From the NCBI GenBank assembly GCA_947623455.1, contig OX392534.1, forward strand, positions 8,008,001-8,072,000: a stretch of DNA of 64,000 nucleotides, in the 5' to 3' direction. Shown one piece after another: positions 11,190 to 21,961 of this stretch (its first letter is position 1; each line of letters opens with the position of its first letter). The notes under the pieces are model-generated. The model did not search any database and was not told the DNA's origin. It worked only from the letters and a program-made list of their open reading frames with translations. This stretch comes from Mimachlamys varia. Lineage: Eukaryota; Mollusca; Bivalvia; Pectinida; Pectinidae. A program made the translations under genes and the position numbers.

Positions 11190-11270
11190 TCCTATTTTGC
11201 CTCCAGTTTAATCGATTTCGAGTTCGAATTATGGTTTTGTTGACGCTTTGGTATTCTCTGAATATTTCCT
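11190..11270 (+). repeat. Penelope-like element 3' tail
   Basis: The TTTAATCGATTTCGAGTTCG tail and its downstream GACGCTTTGGTATTCTCT are recognisable. The unit 2 copy is at 39545-39640. Confidence 0.6.
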
Positions 11271-11282
11271 CTTGTCATGTTA

Positions 11283-11345
11283 GGGATTCCCGCCGTATTC
11301 TATTCATAACCACATTTCGCTCATATTCCAAAACACTAAAATTAT
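11283..11345 (+). promoter_or_regulatory. Promoter-like module without a donor (P2')
   Basis: A perfect palindromic kappaB-like GGGATTCCC (11283-11291) is followed by CACATTTCGCTCATATT, matching the core of P1 and P3. No GTAAGT follows. The unit 2 copy at 39649-39710 keeps both motifs. Confidence 0.35.
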
Positions 11346-12065
11346 TACAATAGCCCGCCTAAATTATTTGAGATTAAAAGCTTCTGTTAAGTCAAACCAA
11401 ACATAATGTTTACAAAAAACCTTGTTAAGGTAGCATGTGGATTGTCTTGTGATCGACTCTTTTATTTCATGTATATGGCGATTCACATTCAAATCACTGA
11501 CATGAAAAGGGGTAACTAGTTAGGGTGACCAGGTTGGCATATCGAACTCTAAATTAATGCCGTTAAATTTATCGTCAGTTATGTCTCATTAATTTCTTCA
11601 AGTATATGTGACAGATATTTTTAATTTGATTGAATTTTAAATGTTGGCTCAACGTCCTTGTCACGGTTATATAACGTCTTCCTCTGTTAATGAGGCATGT
11701 TGTATAATCATTTATGTACCTGCAATGTATTGTTTTAACGCTCCATGAAATGAAAACGGCAAAGCTAACCAAAATTGTCTGGTCATGATTAATTTACTAG
11801 TCATTCACTGACACGCCTGACCTCCCATAGGAAAGTACTGTACCTATTGTTATATGACAGCTGTTGTGATAGGTTGTTTACTTTAAGCATCTTGACCAAT
11901 AAGAGCGGGTATGTTTTATATACATTGTATACACCGTTTTGATACACATATGGCCTCATCACTTCACACACTGGAGGGGGTGGGGTCGTAGAACATCACA
12001 TACTCGAAGTTGTACTATAAGACGTGACCCTGCGTACATAACGTCAATACTGCACATAGCCAACA
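11346..12065. other. Gene-free duplicated sequence
   Basis: It is homologous to about 39711-40450. ORFs here are short and not conserved in the copy. No gene is supported. Confidence 0.5.
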
Positions 12066-12134
12066 CTATATTTGGCATCTAATTTTTTTATTTATTGTTT
12101 CGTTGTATTTGGAATATTGATGTATAAGTTCGTG

Positions 12135-12451
12135 TTAACCTCCTTTCGATACTGCGGGACTGGTACCGATCTTAAAATGATTCCACACTGATGTATACTG
12201 CCATAAGTCTCCAGCAGAATATCCTATCCGGTCATCGTATACTGATAACAAGTGATCCGGTCGTTCCACTCCCATATTGCCGAGCTCAAAGTAAGGAGTA
12301 GTAAGTATAAACAGTTTTTGCGATCCTGGGGTGTGTCGGCCCAAAGAAGATCTCGTAGCCTTCATCACAAGGGCACTTCAGCACCATCACCATAAAATTC
12401 GATACCAACAATCCATCGGCTTCATTTGTTAACACCTTACATATCATTTCC
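12135..12451 (-). pseudogene. Possible degraded exon of an unrecognised gene
   Basis: On the minus strand a TTTGTAG acceptor at 12455-12452 opens a frame of about 54 codons (to a stop at 12286-12288) containing CPCDEGYEIFFGP. A second frame, 12135-12368, continues with VERPDHLLSVYDD and WQYTSVWNHFKIG. The composition looks coding, but the frame is split, consistent with a frameshifted exon. The region is absent from unit 2. I do not recognise the family. Confidence 0.3.
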
Positions 12452-12950
12452 CTACAAATATATTAGTATTACGTCTTTCAGAATGTATTGTCAATATGAA
12501 TGCAATCTGGGTGCATGATAATAGACTGACGTCATGAATATTTATGTGGCATCCAGATTACATTTGTATTAACATATACACTCTGACAAACGTTCAATGC
12601 TTTTATTTACATTTCAAATATTTTGCAATTCATAATCATGCCAGTTTTCCAATAGATAAAGGTGTTTGCTCTTGCATTTTAACATACCGGAAGAATTGTT
12701 TTTGAAAATCACAAGCACCTAAATGACTGACGTTAAGCTATAATGCATGTTATTTGAGGCGACTTTAAAGCGTTGTCGAAAAGTAGGTCAACATTGCATC
12801 AAAATGACGTCATTGTATTGAACGATGATCTTTACTGTATGTATACTTCTGTAAATACTGTCCAAATTAACAGCATGCAAAATGCAAATATACATTAGCC
12901 GAGTCTTAATTGGTGAGTCCGCTTTTCTTGTACGTTGTAATTGAATACTC

Positions 12951-13320
12951 ACGCAAATATAAGTAACTTCATTAACTTGTTTCTCCTCAATGTCAAATGA
13001 TCCGTGGTTTTTTGAGATTATTTTCTTGATTTGATAGTATTTGATCGTCCTTTGGACTACTGATTTCAATTCTTGTAAACTGAATTTAATCATCTCAGAG
13101 AACTCTGAAGGCTTGATATAGAATTCAGGATCTTTCATAATGTACATAAAAGAAAAACTACATCTGTATAAGGTATAACTCCAAAACCATCTGAAACCAT
13201 TTCGTCCTTTGTCGACACATATTTAAAATGACAGCCATTTGTAGCTAATCGGGGGTTTCCTGATAAGTCCCACTTAGAAATAAAACCTTGAGATATCAGA
13301 AACGCAGAAACATAATTCAT
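12951..13320 (-). pseudogene. Possible degraded upstream exon of the same gene
   Basis: Two minus-strand frames abut: 13135-13320 (containing NPRLATNGCHFKYV) and 12788-13147 (containing PSEFSEMIKFSLQELKSVV), offset by a frameshift near 13140. A strong GTGAGT donor sits near 12950. The codon phase does not fit the acceptor at 12451 cleanly, so this is a broken or misassembled gene model at best. Confidence 0.3.
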
Positions 13321-13479
13321 GAGATAAGGTATTGCTTACATAGATTTGAAGGTAAAATAGCTGTAGGACTTATTACAGAGCTTGGTTACTGGGTAAATTG
13401 CGGTCTTACAAATGTAAGCTTATTATAACCTGCAAAATCTTTTTATTTTACTTTCAGATACATCGATATATAAACGTGA

Positions 13480-13920
13480 ACTTCCCATTTTCTTGAAAAC
13501 AGGGGTAACATCCCTGCTTCTTCAACTTATAGTGTTTACATGTCGCAGTTGATTCGATATTATATATTCGATATATTAATTTAATCACGATATTCTAAAT
13601 ATCGTGATTTTTGTGATCGATGTCGACTGCTAACAAACAAACCAACAACACAGGGATTCGAGAGAGGCAGGTTGATCAGAACTATGGGCAAGTTTTATGG
13701 TCGCCATCTTTGTCTCATTGAAAACTATTTTGTTTCTTTGTGTGCGATATGAAGGTGGACGTTTTTGAGTATGCTCATAAGTATGCTAATTGTTGAGTGG
13801 TCTTATTCGTTTGTAATTTTAGAAACTCCATGAAAAACTTACATCTGTTCATATTTTGCCTCTAGTTTGATAGATTATGAGTTCGGTTTATGGTTTTTTC
13901 TTGACGCTTTGTTATTCTGT
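13480..13920 (+). pseudogene. Penelope-like RT C-terminus and 3' tail
   Basis: Broken translation shows SQLIR.., CDRCRLLTNK and MGKFYGRHLCLIENYFVSLC, the RT C-terminus, followed by the 3' tail. The same fragment lies at 40445-40785. A small AATCACGATAT hairpin (13583-13608) is inserted in it relative to unit 2. Confidence 0.7.
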
Positions 13921-14488
13921 GATTTTTTTCTTCTGTTAAACATATTAAAAACTTTTGTTGTTTGTATTCTTTTCATCTAATCTTTCGTTCGTCCACATAA
14001 GAAGACTCATACCATTTTAGAATAGAGTTGACACATTTCTTCTCCCAAGAACCTGCTCGTTCGTCTCACTTTGTTTGTTCAGTTTCCACTTATTAATCTA
14101 ATGGAATGCTTAGAGCTTACGTTAATAATGTTGCCAGAATGGTTCACAATTTTACAAGTGACTCAATGTACAACAAAGAATGCTTTAGGTTGTGTGTAGG
14201 ATTTTTTAAAACATAACTTTTACAGGGAATGTTTGAAATTTTACAAACATTGTGATATTGACAAGATGTTTAAACCGCATTATACAATACACCTAAAATC
14301 ACAACATATCAGTAGAGTTTGTCTGATAAGGACGTTTAAAAATCGCGTAAGTTGTTAATAAGTACTTGCCTCACGCAAACGTATCTAATCTTACATTCCC
14401 CAACCATTGTCGAAAAGTCATTCCCTATATGGTTGACCTTTCACCTCTTCCCTTACCTTTTTATAAATAAAACCTTACCAGGTTAAAT
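13921..14488. other. Gene-free sequence
   Basis: This is AT-rich sequence with no recognised gene. It is absent from unit 2, where the Penelope-like fragment joins P3 almost directly at about 40780. Confidence 0.5.
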
Positions 14489-14572
14489 GTGTTGTCGGTA
14501 ACCAACCGCTCACGACGGTTAGGACCGTGTTGCGTGAGCGTCAGGACCATGGTTTACCGACGATTATTTTTG

Positions 14573-14691
14573 GGGGATCCCTTGATCCTAAATATAGACA
14601 TATGGGAATTCACATTTCATTTATGCATAAATAACCTGGCTATACTGCCGAATCTCAGACTCACATTACTATCCGACGTGGCTACATGTAG
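14573..14691 (+). promoter_or_regulatory. Promoter/first-exon module P3 (unit 1)
   Basis: GGGGATCCCT (14573-14582), CACATTTCATTTATG and a CATAAATA box (14626-14633) precede an exon-like stretch ending CTACATGTAG at 14691 before GTAAGT. The copy at 40803-40938 has the end TTATGATGACAGCCTA, matching P1's TTATGACGACTGCCTA. It is the closest module to the LRAT coding exon, so it is the best candidate first exon. No RNA evidence is available. Confidence 0.5.
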
Positions 14692-16618
14692 GTAAGTCTG
14701 ATTGACACATAATTTACACAAATATACAGATTTCGATGTAGATATTTGAGTAGATAGCATCTGTTCAAATTATCATCACACCCAAGCGTAGTGTATATAT
14801 AAGCTTAGATAGTATGTTACTGTTACCTGTCTGATTCCCGAGGACACCTGCAAGTGTTTGGTGATTCATAATCAAACCATTGACACGCAGGTGTTGTGGA
14901 GTGTCAATAACTCCAGAGGAGAATACTACTAAGAATGAAAGGTCGACTACGAAAGGTTTAAGCAAAACAAAACCTACTATTTTTATGGTGATACAGACAA
15001 AAACAGAACTGTTATATTATATGTTGATCTTTTCATATTGTCGATTAATTCAGCTTTGGAAACAAATGAATATTTCCCTTTTCACATTTATGTAATAACT
15101 TAATATGAGTGACCAAATCTATATGTATACGCAAACATAAATTTCTAAAGAAACAAAAGCTGTGACTTATCGAATAATTATTTAAACATTGTGTATCATT
15201 TCTTGACAAAACCAAGTCATCTTATTGTCAAACCTATTACGTATTTATGCATCAAAATATTTGATGTACAAGTATTAATGTTAGTTAAAATGAAACTCAT
15301 CTACTCGTGATATTTCTTTATAAAGTACAACTATCAAATGCTTGTCAAAACTTGTTCACTTGGCCTCCTTATATTTCTGTAATACACGCAACATGTCTCT
15401 GTAATCCTTACTTTGACACAAAAGACATGGCCCAAGTTTAAATGTTTTTGTATACTATTATGTACATGTACATGCAATTGGTCTATAATAGTCTCAGAGC
15501 TGTAGCCGAAATCATTGCTTATTTCAATAATTCGGCAAAAGTTTAAAATATATAGTTAGTACTGATTCAGAATTACTATAGCCTTACATATATAACCCAA
15601 AACGGAAGTGGTAACGTAAGTTGTGCAGGTCTGTGCATGTGTAGCATGCAAGACAAACACCATGACCTGAAATATCCCGGTATACTTGAACCCGTGGACT
15701 TGTGAGCGTCGCTTGAACAGGATGTAGTACTTAATGTTTTCGCAAGTTGATACAACCTAATCCTAATATTAAATAACTGCTGGGCTGACACTCTGCTTCG
15801 GCCTTAATCACTGTAACTCTTCAATTATGTAAGTAATACAGTGAATGGTGAGATTATTGTTTTTTTTAGATATGTTGTTATTTTTGCCAAACTATAATTG
15901 CGATCACATATTTTAGTTAAATTCATTATTTAACAAAGATAAATATTCAAATGATCTCTTTTCATAATCTATTAATATTTGGAATGAAAAAAATAAAATA
16001 GATTTTCGTAATAAGAGAAATATACATTATGATAATGATTGTTAAATTGTATGTAAACAACAAGGTATAGTAGGGCGATGATTAACATCACGCTACATCC
16101 TGGTCTGGTATATAATACATGTATACACCGACGTGTATTAAATAGCCTGCAAGAAAACGCGACGTAGGCATGAACGTGGATAAATATAGGTACATATTTA
16201 TAGTTGTCAACAACAGATATTGTATTTACACCTGTTAAATATAACGTAATTGTCGACCTGTGGAGGGGGTTAAAATTACAAAGTAGTTAATTGCGTCTTA
16301 TATTCTGCAACCTATACCATTCACCATTTGTATGAAGGTTCGAGACCTACGTAGAAAAGCTGTCCTATGTTGGGTTTTTTTCTCCTGGAATTCCGATTTT
16401 CCTCCACAGCCAAACTTGACACGTCCTTTAATAACCCTAGCTGTTAGTATGATGTAAGACACTAACACGCTTAACTATGTTGTTTGCTTATAGTAGCTAC
16501 TTAAGTATAAGATATGTGTGAAGAATGAGTATTCGTCGGCAGTCTGAATATATTAAAGAAACAATATTCTTTTTTAATTAAAAAGATGCTTCTACCTATT
16601 ATTATCTTTATGTTACAG
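14692..16618 (+). other. Candidate LRAT intron (unit 1)
   Basis: The stretch lies between the P3 donor and a TATGTTACAG acceptor (AG at 16617-16618) conserved in unit 2 (41371-41372). About 15044-16530 is missing from unit 2, where similar GTCG words flank the gap, suggesting a deletion there by microhomology. No coding content was seen. Confidence 0.5.
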
Positions 16619-16627
16619 AACAAAAGA

Positions 16628-18268
16628 ATGGCTGACCCTGACAGTGATTTGACTACATCTGTGAGTCAGTGCAAATGTCAACAAGTTGACGTTTATAAAC
16701 TCAGACGCTACTATAACAGTGACGAAAGGTTGATCGGCACGTTTTGTACTACGTGTAACACAGAGAATCTTATAAAGGAATATGTAGTGAGCGACATTGA
16801 CGATGTGAATACAGTGGATAGTTGTGAAATGCAAGAAATGCTACCAAGGTCCCTTCCAAGCCTTACAGAAATCAGTGCATTCCAAGTGCGAAGTTCAAAA
16901 ACAAAAGTTGACTTGAAGAATTTCGCGGACATACTTAAGCCAGGCGACCAAATAACCTGGCACAGACAGTACATTATCTGGCACCACGCCATTGTGTCAG
17001 AAATTATTGCTGAAACGAACGAGCTAATGTTGATTCACTGGAACAAGGAGGACGGTCGCATCAAAATCATCCGTAGCCGTTACAATGTGGATCCTAACGA
17101 AAATGTACTGTATAACAAGATGTACCGTATTGACTACCCAGAAGAAATTACAAAAGCAAATGACCAAGAACTGGTGTTGGCGAGAGCTCGGTCCAGAATC
17201 GGTGATACGGGGTATTTCCCCTTCACTGACGACTGCGAGACGTTTGCAACTTATTGCAAAACGGGAGTTGAAAAATCGCACCAGTTTGCTTGGTTTAAAG
17301 CAAAATGTAAAGAGATCGTCGGACAAAACATCATTCTAACTGCAAAGTCAGTCACCAAAGGTGCATGCAGAATTGTACAAAATTCAGTTTCTGTCGGAAA
17401 ACAAGCCCTACCAAGTGTAATGCAAGATACAACAATGGCGGCTGGGAAAATTGTTTCAGCAGAAGGAATCGAACATGCTATGAAAGGAAGCAATCTCGTG
17501 GGAGCTGGAATTGTGATAGTACTAGAAACAGGGTTTGTGATCTGGGATTTGCACAAGGCGTACAAAGAAAGAAAAAACGGAAATGCATCAAGAAATGACT
17601 TCGTCGAAACTGCAATCCAACGGTTGGTAGAGGGTGTGTTGAGTGCTGGGATGTCTATTCTATGCTCTGTTGGTCCGGAACTCATCGGGATCGCCATAGG
17701 ATCACCACTGGGGCCGGTGGGTATCATTATCGGTGGAATCGTAGGAGGGATCGTAGGTGGAGTAGTGGGGAAAATGGTTGGCACTGCCCTCGGAAGTTTG
17801 CTCGGTAAAGCTATTTCCGCCACATTCAAAGCTGATGATAGAGCGGTGAGCAGTATCACCGACCTGAAGCGGGGTGATCACATAGTAGTATATAGCTGGG
17901 TACTACATCCGCGCTGTCACGCTATCGTCGTGGATCACAACGGGGTCGACAGAATCTACGTGATCCGTAACAGTTATAAGAGTGGTGTCGTAGAGGAAAC
18001 CATACCGTTCTCAACACCACTGTTCAAGGTTGAGTACCAACAAGGAACCTGTAAAGACCCGGAGAAAGTCGTGGAAATGGCTATGTCGAAAAAAGAGGAA
18101 AATCGGTATAGCCTGGCTTTCTACAACTGTAAAACTTTTGCGAGGCAGTGCAAGTCCAGGTTATATGTAGAACCAGAAGAAGAGCCCTGGCAACTGATAA
18201 ACCATGATGACATACCCGAGGAGGCACTGCAGCGGCCTTGTGGCACGGAAAACAGCAGTCTCCAATGA
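16628..18268 (+). CDS. Double LRAT-domain protein with glycine-zipper linker, copy 1
   Basis: The 546-residue product carries two LRAT-like (NlpC/P60-fold) domains. Domain 1 spans about 103-208: LKPGD at 103-107, catalytic-type His120 in WHHAIV, second His137 in LIHW, and Cys203 in DCETF. Domain 2 spans about 413-507: LKRGD, His431 in CHAIV, Cys501 in NCKTF; the second His position appears to be Arg447. LRAT/PLAAT enzymes transfer acyl groups through a thioester on this Cys. The middle (about 289-396) is hydrophobic with GxxxG repeats (358-395), suggesting membrane association. The N-terminus has CxC at 15-17 and CxxC at 40-43, a possible zinc site. No signal peptide follows the chosen ATG. 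I chose ATG 16628 because upstream codons cross a splice acceptor and are not conserved in copy 2. Substrate unknown; domain 1 looks catalytically complete. Confidence 0.85.
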   Translation: MADPDSDLTTSVSQCKCQQVDVYKLRRYYNSDERLIGTFCTTCNTENLIKEYVVSDIDDVNTVDSCEMQEMLPRSLPSLTEISAFQVRSSKTKVDLKNFADILKPGDQITWHRQYIIWHHAIVSEIIAETNELMLIHWNKEDGRIKIIRSRYNVDPNENVLYNKMYRIDYPEEITKANDQELVLARARSRIGDTGYFPFTDDCETFATYCKTGVEKSHQFAWFKAKCKEIVGQNIILTAKSVTKGACRIVQNSVSVGKQALPSVMQDTTMAAGKIVSAEGIEHAMKGSNLVGAGIVIVLETGFVIWDLHKAYKERKNGNASRNDFVETAIQRLVEGVLSAGMSILCSVGPELIGIAIGSPLGPVGIIIGGIVGGIVGGVVGKMVGTALGSLLGKAISATFKADDRAVSSITDLKRGDHIVVYSWVLHPRCHAIVVDHNGVDRIYVIRNSYKSGVVEETIPFSTPLFKVEYQQGTCKDPEKVVEMAMSKKEENRYSLAFYNCKTFARQCKSRLYVEPEEEPWQLINHDDIPEEALQRPCGTENSSLQ

Positions 18269-18727
18269 GTCAAATAAATTATAAACATAGAATGAACTCG
18301 AGTGGTGTACCGTCATTCGAATGCATAATGCATAATATATTTAGGGCAAACGTAGTTGGAGATTTTGTTCCATTGACATTAATATTGTTTTCTTTGTCTT
18401 CATTGATTGATTTAAATCAACGGCACAGTGATTTAAATGTATCTGATTACATATATTGAGGTTTCATTGCAATCATTACATTATGAAATCATATATTGTT
18501 TATGTCCATATCTTGAAATAATGCCCATTGTACATTTGTATATAATATTATATTCAAAGATAATGTGATCTGTTTCAAATTTTCTAGATTTATAGAATTT
18601 AAATGTACATTGATGTTACCATTTTGTAGACATTTAATAGTAAATATGTTTTTCTAACTTGGACATATGTCTCTGTATTCCTTGATATACATTGTGAAAA
18701 TGCTGAACGTTGCCTTGATCTGGCCTT

Positions 18728-18733
18728 AATAAA
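18728..18733 (+). terminator. Poly(A) signal of LRAT copy 1
   Basis: AATAAA in CTTAATAAAGATG is conserved in copy 2 (43333-43338). An earlier AATAAA lies at 18275 but is not conserved (copy 2 reads AATGAG). The 3' UTR would be about 460 nt. Confidence 0.5.
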
Positions 18734-18750
18734 GATGTCTCGACGTTCTT

Positions 18751-20066
18751 ATTTACTGCTTTATCTCAAGCTTAATCTTAGGTCGTCTAACAGCGGTTCA
18801 TATATTAAAACCGTTGGCTATAGGGGATGTAACCAGCCACTATATTTCCTTATTTCTGAAGAGCACAGTCGGTTCTGCCATTTCAGCACTCGTAGCAACA
18901 ATTCAACAATTCAAGTAATGCTAAATCGCATTCTCTTTACAGTTTATAAGACAAAAATAGGTGATTAAAGTATTCTGCTTAAAGATACAATAAAAAATGC
19001 AATACCGCGACGCTCCACGAACACACAATACTGCGATCCCGGCGTCTTACTACTAGGCTACATTGCCTCAATAGCAAAGATACATCTAGACCTGTACTAA
19101 ATTAAGCATGTAAAATAAGTAGGAAAATACTAGCAATTACAAGATCATACAAGTACCAGCGTGATACAGAACTAGTTTCTAAGAACGAATTCGAACGGTC
19201 CGTTGATGGTTTAATCTTTATGATAACAATGCTCCATATGAAAAGATAGACAACTTTTCATAATTATTCGGTGATGCGTGAGCGAACACGTATATAAACT
19301 GAGTACAATAGTATATGTGTATAACACATACACAACTTGTTCACTTGTTGGTTACAAGAATCATCAAATAATTGCATTGTAAACAATATCAGAAAAAATG
19401 CCACATATCAAAAGCAAGGTAAACATTGAGAATTATTTTTGAACTATTATATAAGTTATGCAATTTTCAATTTCATCTTGAAGCAAATTAATGTCTAATC
19501 AAGAAGGTCAAATTTCCATGAATACATAAAATAACAATTTAATAAATAATGGGCTATAGTGACCACCTTTATGCTAACGTTGTTATATTGTTTTCGACAT
19601 AATTTAGAACTACCAGTTATGTGTCATCAGTAGTCATGGTAACGCCATTGTTCCCTTGGTTCAGGTTTATATTGTATTCTAGAAGTGTGATTTCATACAC
19701 AATTGTGGACTTCTTGGTGTGTGTCAATTTAACGAATTTAACATGTAGCATCTGGACAGTAACCAAGTAAATAGTATACATATTAGCTAAGTAGGACACA
19801 AAAAAGATTCATATTAGCAAATCTTTTGACAATCGGTAGTATAATAACAGTAACATATTTTATGCATCCACGGTTATATAGTTGAATATGACCCTACATC
19901 AACAGATACATGTATACAAATACACTGTATCAGTTGTAAATGAAAGACATAAAATACATATTATAATATTAATTAAACCAATATGCAAAACATATATGAG
20001 ATTTGAAGTGACACTTCTGAGTACTGTATCAATATATATAAGCCGAGACGCTACACACATTCAAAT
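18751..20066. other. LRAT 3' flank (unit 1)
   Basis: It is homologous to 43360-43407 plus 44758-46055 in unit 2, and its last part also to 48740-49065. A tRNA-like SINE head is at 18998-19070. No gene was seen. Confidence 0.55.
18998..19070 (-). repeat. tRNA-derived SINE-like fragment
   Basis: Read on the minus strand, TAGCCTAGTAG fits an RNA polymerase III A box and is followed by TAAGACGCCGGGATCGC and a degenerate TTCG-centred B box. The copy in unit 2 (44928-45005) has a better B box (TTTCGAGAAC). It is too diverged for a functional tRNA. Confidence 0.5.
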
Positions 20067-20078
20067 ATGTATCTCGGA
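20060..20078. other. Segmental duplication junction
   Basis: Left of about 20068 the sequence matches the LRAT 3' flank (46040-46055 in unit 2). Right of it the sequence matches position 628 inside the terminal exon. A shared TGTATCTCGG word spans the joint at 627-636 and 20068-20077. Unit 2 therefore starts inside a coding exon. Confidence 0.85.
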
Positions 20079-20255
20079 TCCCCTATCCCCGGGGACCCTT
20101 CTTTCTGTCCGGTTACTCTCCAGGGCACAGTGGACAAATTCCCCTGGACCACCGGGCCCCAGGGTGGTATGAACATCACAGTGTCTAACGTCACAAACGC
20201 CGCGCCCTTCTCCTGAGGCTGGGTCTTCTCTCTGTACGGACTGAAAAACCAGTAA
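20070..20255 (+). pseudogene. Truncated copy of the terminal exon
   Basis: This matches the last 62 codons of the exon at 553-814 but lacks its 5' end and splice acceptor because the duplication began inside it. A Trp codon has become TGA at 20214-20216. It has no open connection to an upstream gene and is dead. The rest of the sequence is still about 97 percent identical to copy 1. Confidence 0.85.
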
Positions 20256-20367
20256 TGGAACAATATTGACAGGGCACTGAAAATAAACAATGTTCTTGTC
20301 TCGTGTCTAAAACCAATGCCTTTATTTTTTCTACGTAAACCTTGAATCAATGATATAACGCTCGTCT

Positions 20368-20474
20368 GTCTGTCGTTAGTGTTTCGTCCGTCTGGCGTCA
20401 GTGTTAACGTTGTGTCCGTCTGTCTGCCGTTAATGTGTTGTCCGTCTGTCTGCTGTCAGTGTACTGTCTGTCGG
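20368..20474 (+). repeat. GTCTGTC/GTCCGTC minisatellite (unit 2)
   Basis: It is the counterpart of 931-1037, with rearranged units. Confidence 0.7.
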
Positions 20475-21485
20475 ACAGTTCGACACGACTTCAGTGAGAA
20501 AATCAAAACAAATGAAAACAGGAAAAACTAAACATGTACAAAGGTGAGCTATCTTCACTCAATTCAAGTTCGAAATTCAGGAAGATTTTTAATTGGTATT
20601 AGTGGGATTGCATTTTTATTCATTTACTATTGAATTAGAACACTACCTTGTTACTTTATCTTCAGTGATAAGCCTACCTCAGCGTTTCCCAATCTTTGTA
20701 CGGTTAATTGAATCCCGGGATATTCAACGAGTTAAAAAGAAAATCATGTTCAAATGTTAAATGTCCCGGAAATATAGTCTTATCCAACTACAATATCTTT
20801 TTACGAATATTTAATAAATTAAAGGGAAGGTATGTTAATATTTCAAATGTCTTGAAATATAGCATTAATGAACTCCAATATGCTTAAACTACTGTGAAAA
20901 GATACATAAACTTTGCTAAACCTTGCAAGATAAGAATCTGCTCAGCCATTCTCATATTTATGAATAATTTGAGTTATTTATTACTTGTATTTGAAGCCAA
21001 TACATTAAAGAATTGGCATTGTATTTGATATGATAAACACGGTTTCCATGGATGTCCCATACATTACCTCAACATATTAGTGCTGGTGAAATCTAATTAA
21101 CATAAAGATGTTATGAAGCGTTGTACAGGAATCGGTCTATCGGTACATTATCATAGTCCTTCTTACTCAAATGGTGACAAAGCTGACAAAATCTTAAATT
21201 CTGAAAATACTATAGTTCAGATTTATTTCCGAAATAGAAATAGTCGGTTTCTTTGAAAAATGAAAGCCCCTAAAACTGCCATCTCTTTTTGAGACTTGAT
21301 CGTCCTCCTGTGAGCTTACTCAGAGTTTTTCTGTGGCATAGAAACTTACTCATACCATGTGTAGGTCACCTTAAACGAAGTCTGAAGTGATCTATTCTAA
21401 CAGCCCTTTGTCATCTGTCGTCCATTTGTAAACAATTTCATTTTCGACTCTTCTCTAGAACTCCCGAACCGATTTGAATGAAATT
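20475..21485. other. Gene-free duplicated sequence
   Basis: It is homologous to about 1041-1960. Roughly 200 bp (21262-21465) are present here but not in unit 1. No gene was seen. Confidence 0.5.
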
Positions 21486-21537
21486 GGCAGGCTCAATTAA
21501 TGGCAAAAGATCTATAAAGATTGTGAAACACTCTAGG

Positions 21538-21898
21538 GGAATGTGGGATGGGGCCTAAATGGGTCAAATTGGCTACAATACCAACAATCTCCCTCAGATA
21601 CAGATATGCTGGAATCAAATCCTTTTTATAGGTGAAATAATGTCAAGGTTCTATTACGAAATCGGGAATGTTAAGCCCCCTCCCCTAGCTCCGGAATTGG
21701 GTGGCAATTACAGTAGATTTTAAAGGAAAGTGACACTTTTGTGTATACTTTATCTTCTTGTGGAAATAATTCGAAACTTTGTTGATTCAGTTATTCTATA
21801 CCTATTGCACAAAAGCTTTTCAGATACAAGCAAACATTGCAACAATCGAATATAGATGACCTTAGAATCACTCCTCCTTCAGCATGTTCGTGTTCTTC
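21538..21898. other. Unit 2-specific insertion
   Basis: About 360 bp interrupt the Penelope-like sequence between GAAACACTCT and CTCAATATTG; unit 1 is continuous here (near 2005). No terminal repeats or coding potential were recognised. Confidence 0.6.
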
Positions 21899-21961
21899 AT
21901 CTCAATATTGCTATGATCCAGTTGGACACATAGTAACTGGTAATCTGAATATTATCCCAAC

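Larger units (their letters stand above)
12066..13440. other. Unit 1-specific block
   Basis: Unit 2 joins directly from the 12060-equivalent to Penelope-like sequence at 40450, so about 1.4 kb is an insertion in unit 1 or a deletion in unit 2. It carries the minus-strand gene-like remnants listed separately. Confidence 0.6.
627..20067 (+). repeat. Unit 1 of a large tandem segmental duplication
   Basis: The order terminal exon, Penelope-like RT, promoter modules, LRAT exon and LRAT 3' flank in this block recurs in the same orientation at 20068-46060. Non-coding identity is roughly 85-90 percent by eye, broken by unit-specific insertions. The junction is inside the terminal exon (see 20060-20078). 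Unit 1-specific sequence includes about 10458-10950, 12066-13440 and 15044-16530. Confidence 0.9.

Noticed and set aside
16586..16627. Upstream start giving a hydrophobic N-terminus (possible signal peptide) for LRAT copy 1
   Set aside because: These codons cross a splice acceptor and are not conserved in copy 2, so they are most likely intron.
17251..17859. 202-codon minus-strand ORF within LRAT copy 1 (and 42008-42616 in copy 2)
   Set aside because: It is antisense to the conserved LRAT exon. The proline/isoleucine-rich translation is the shadow of the glycine-zipper codons.
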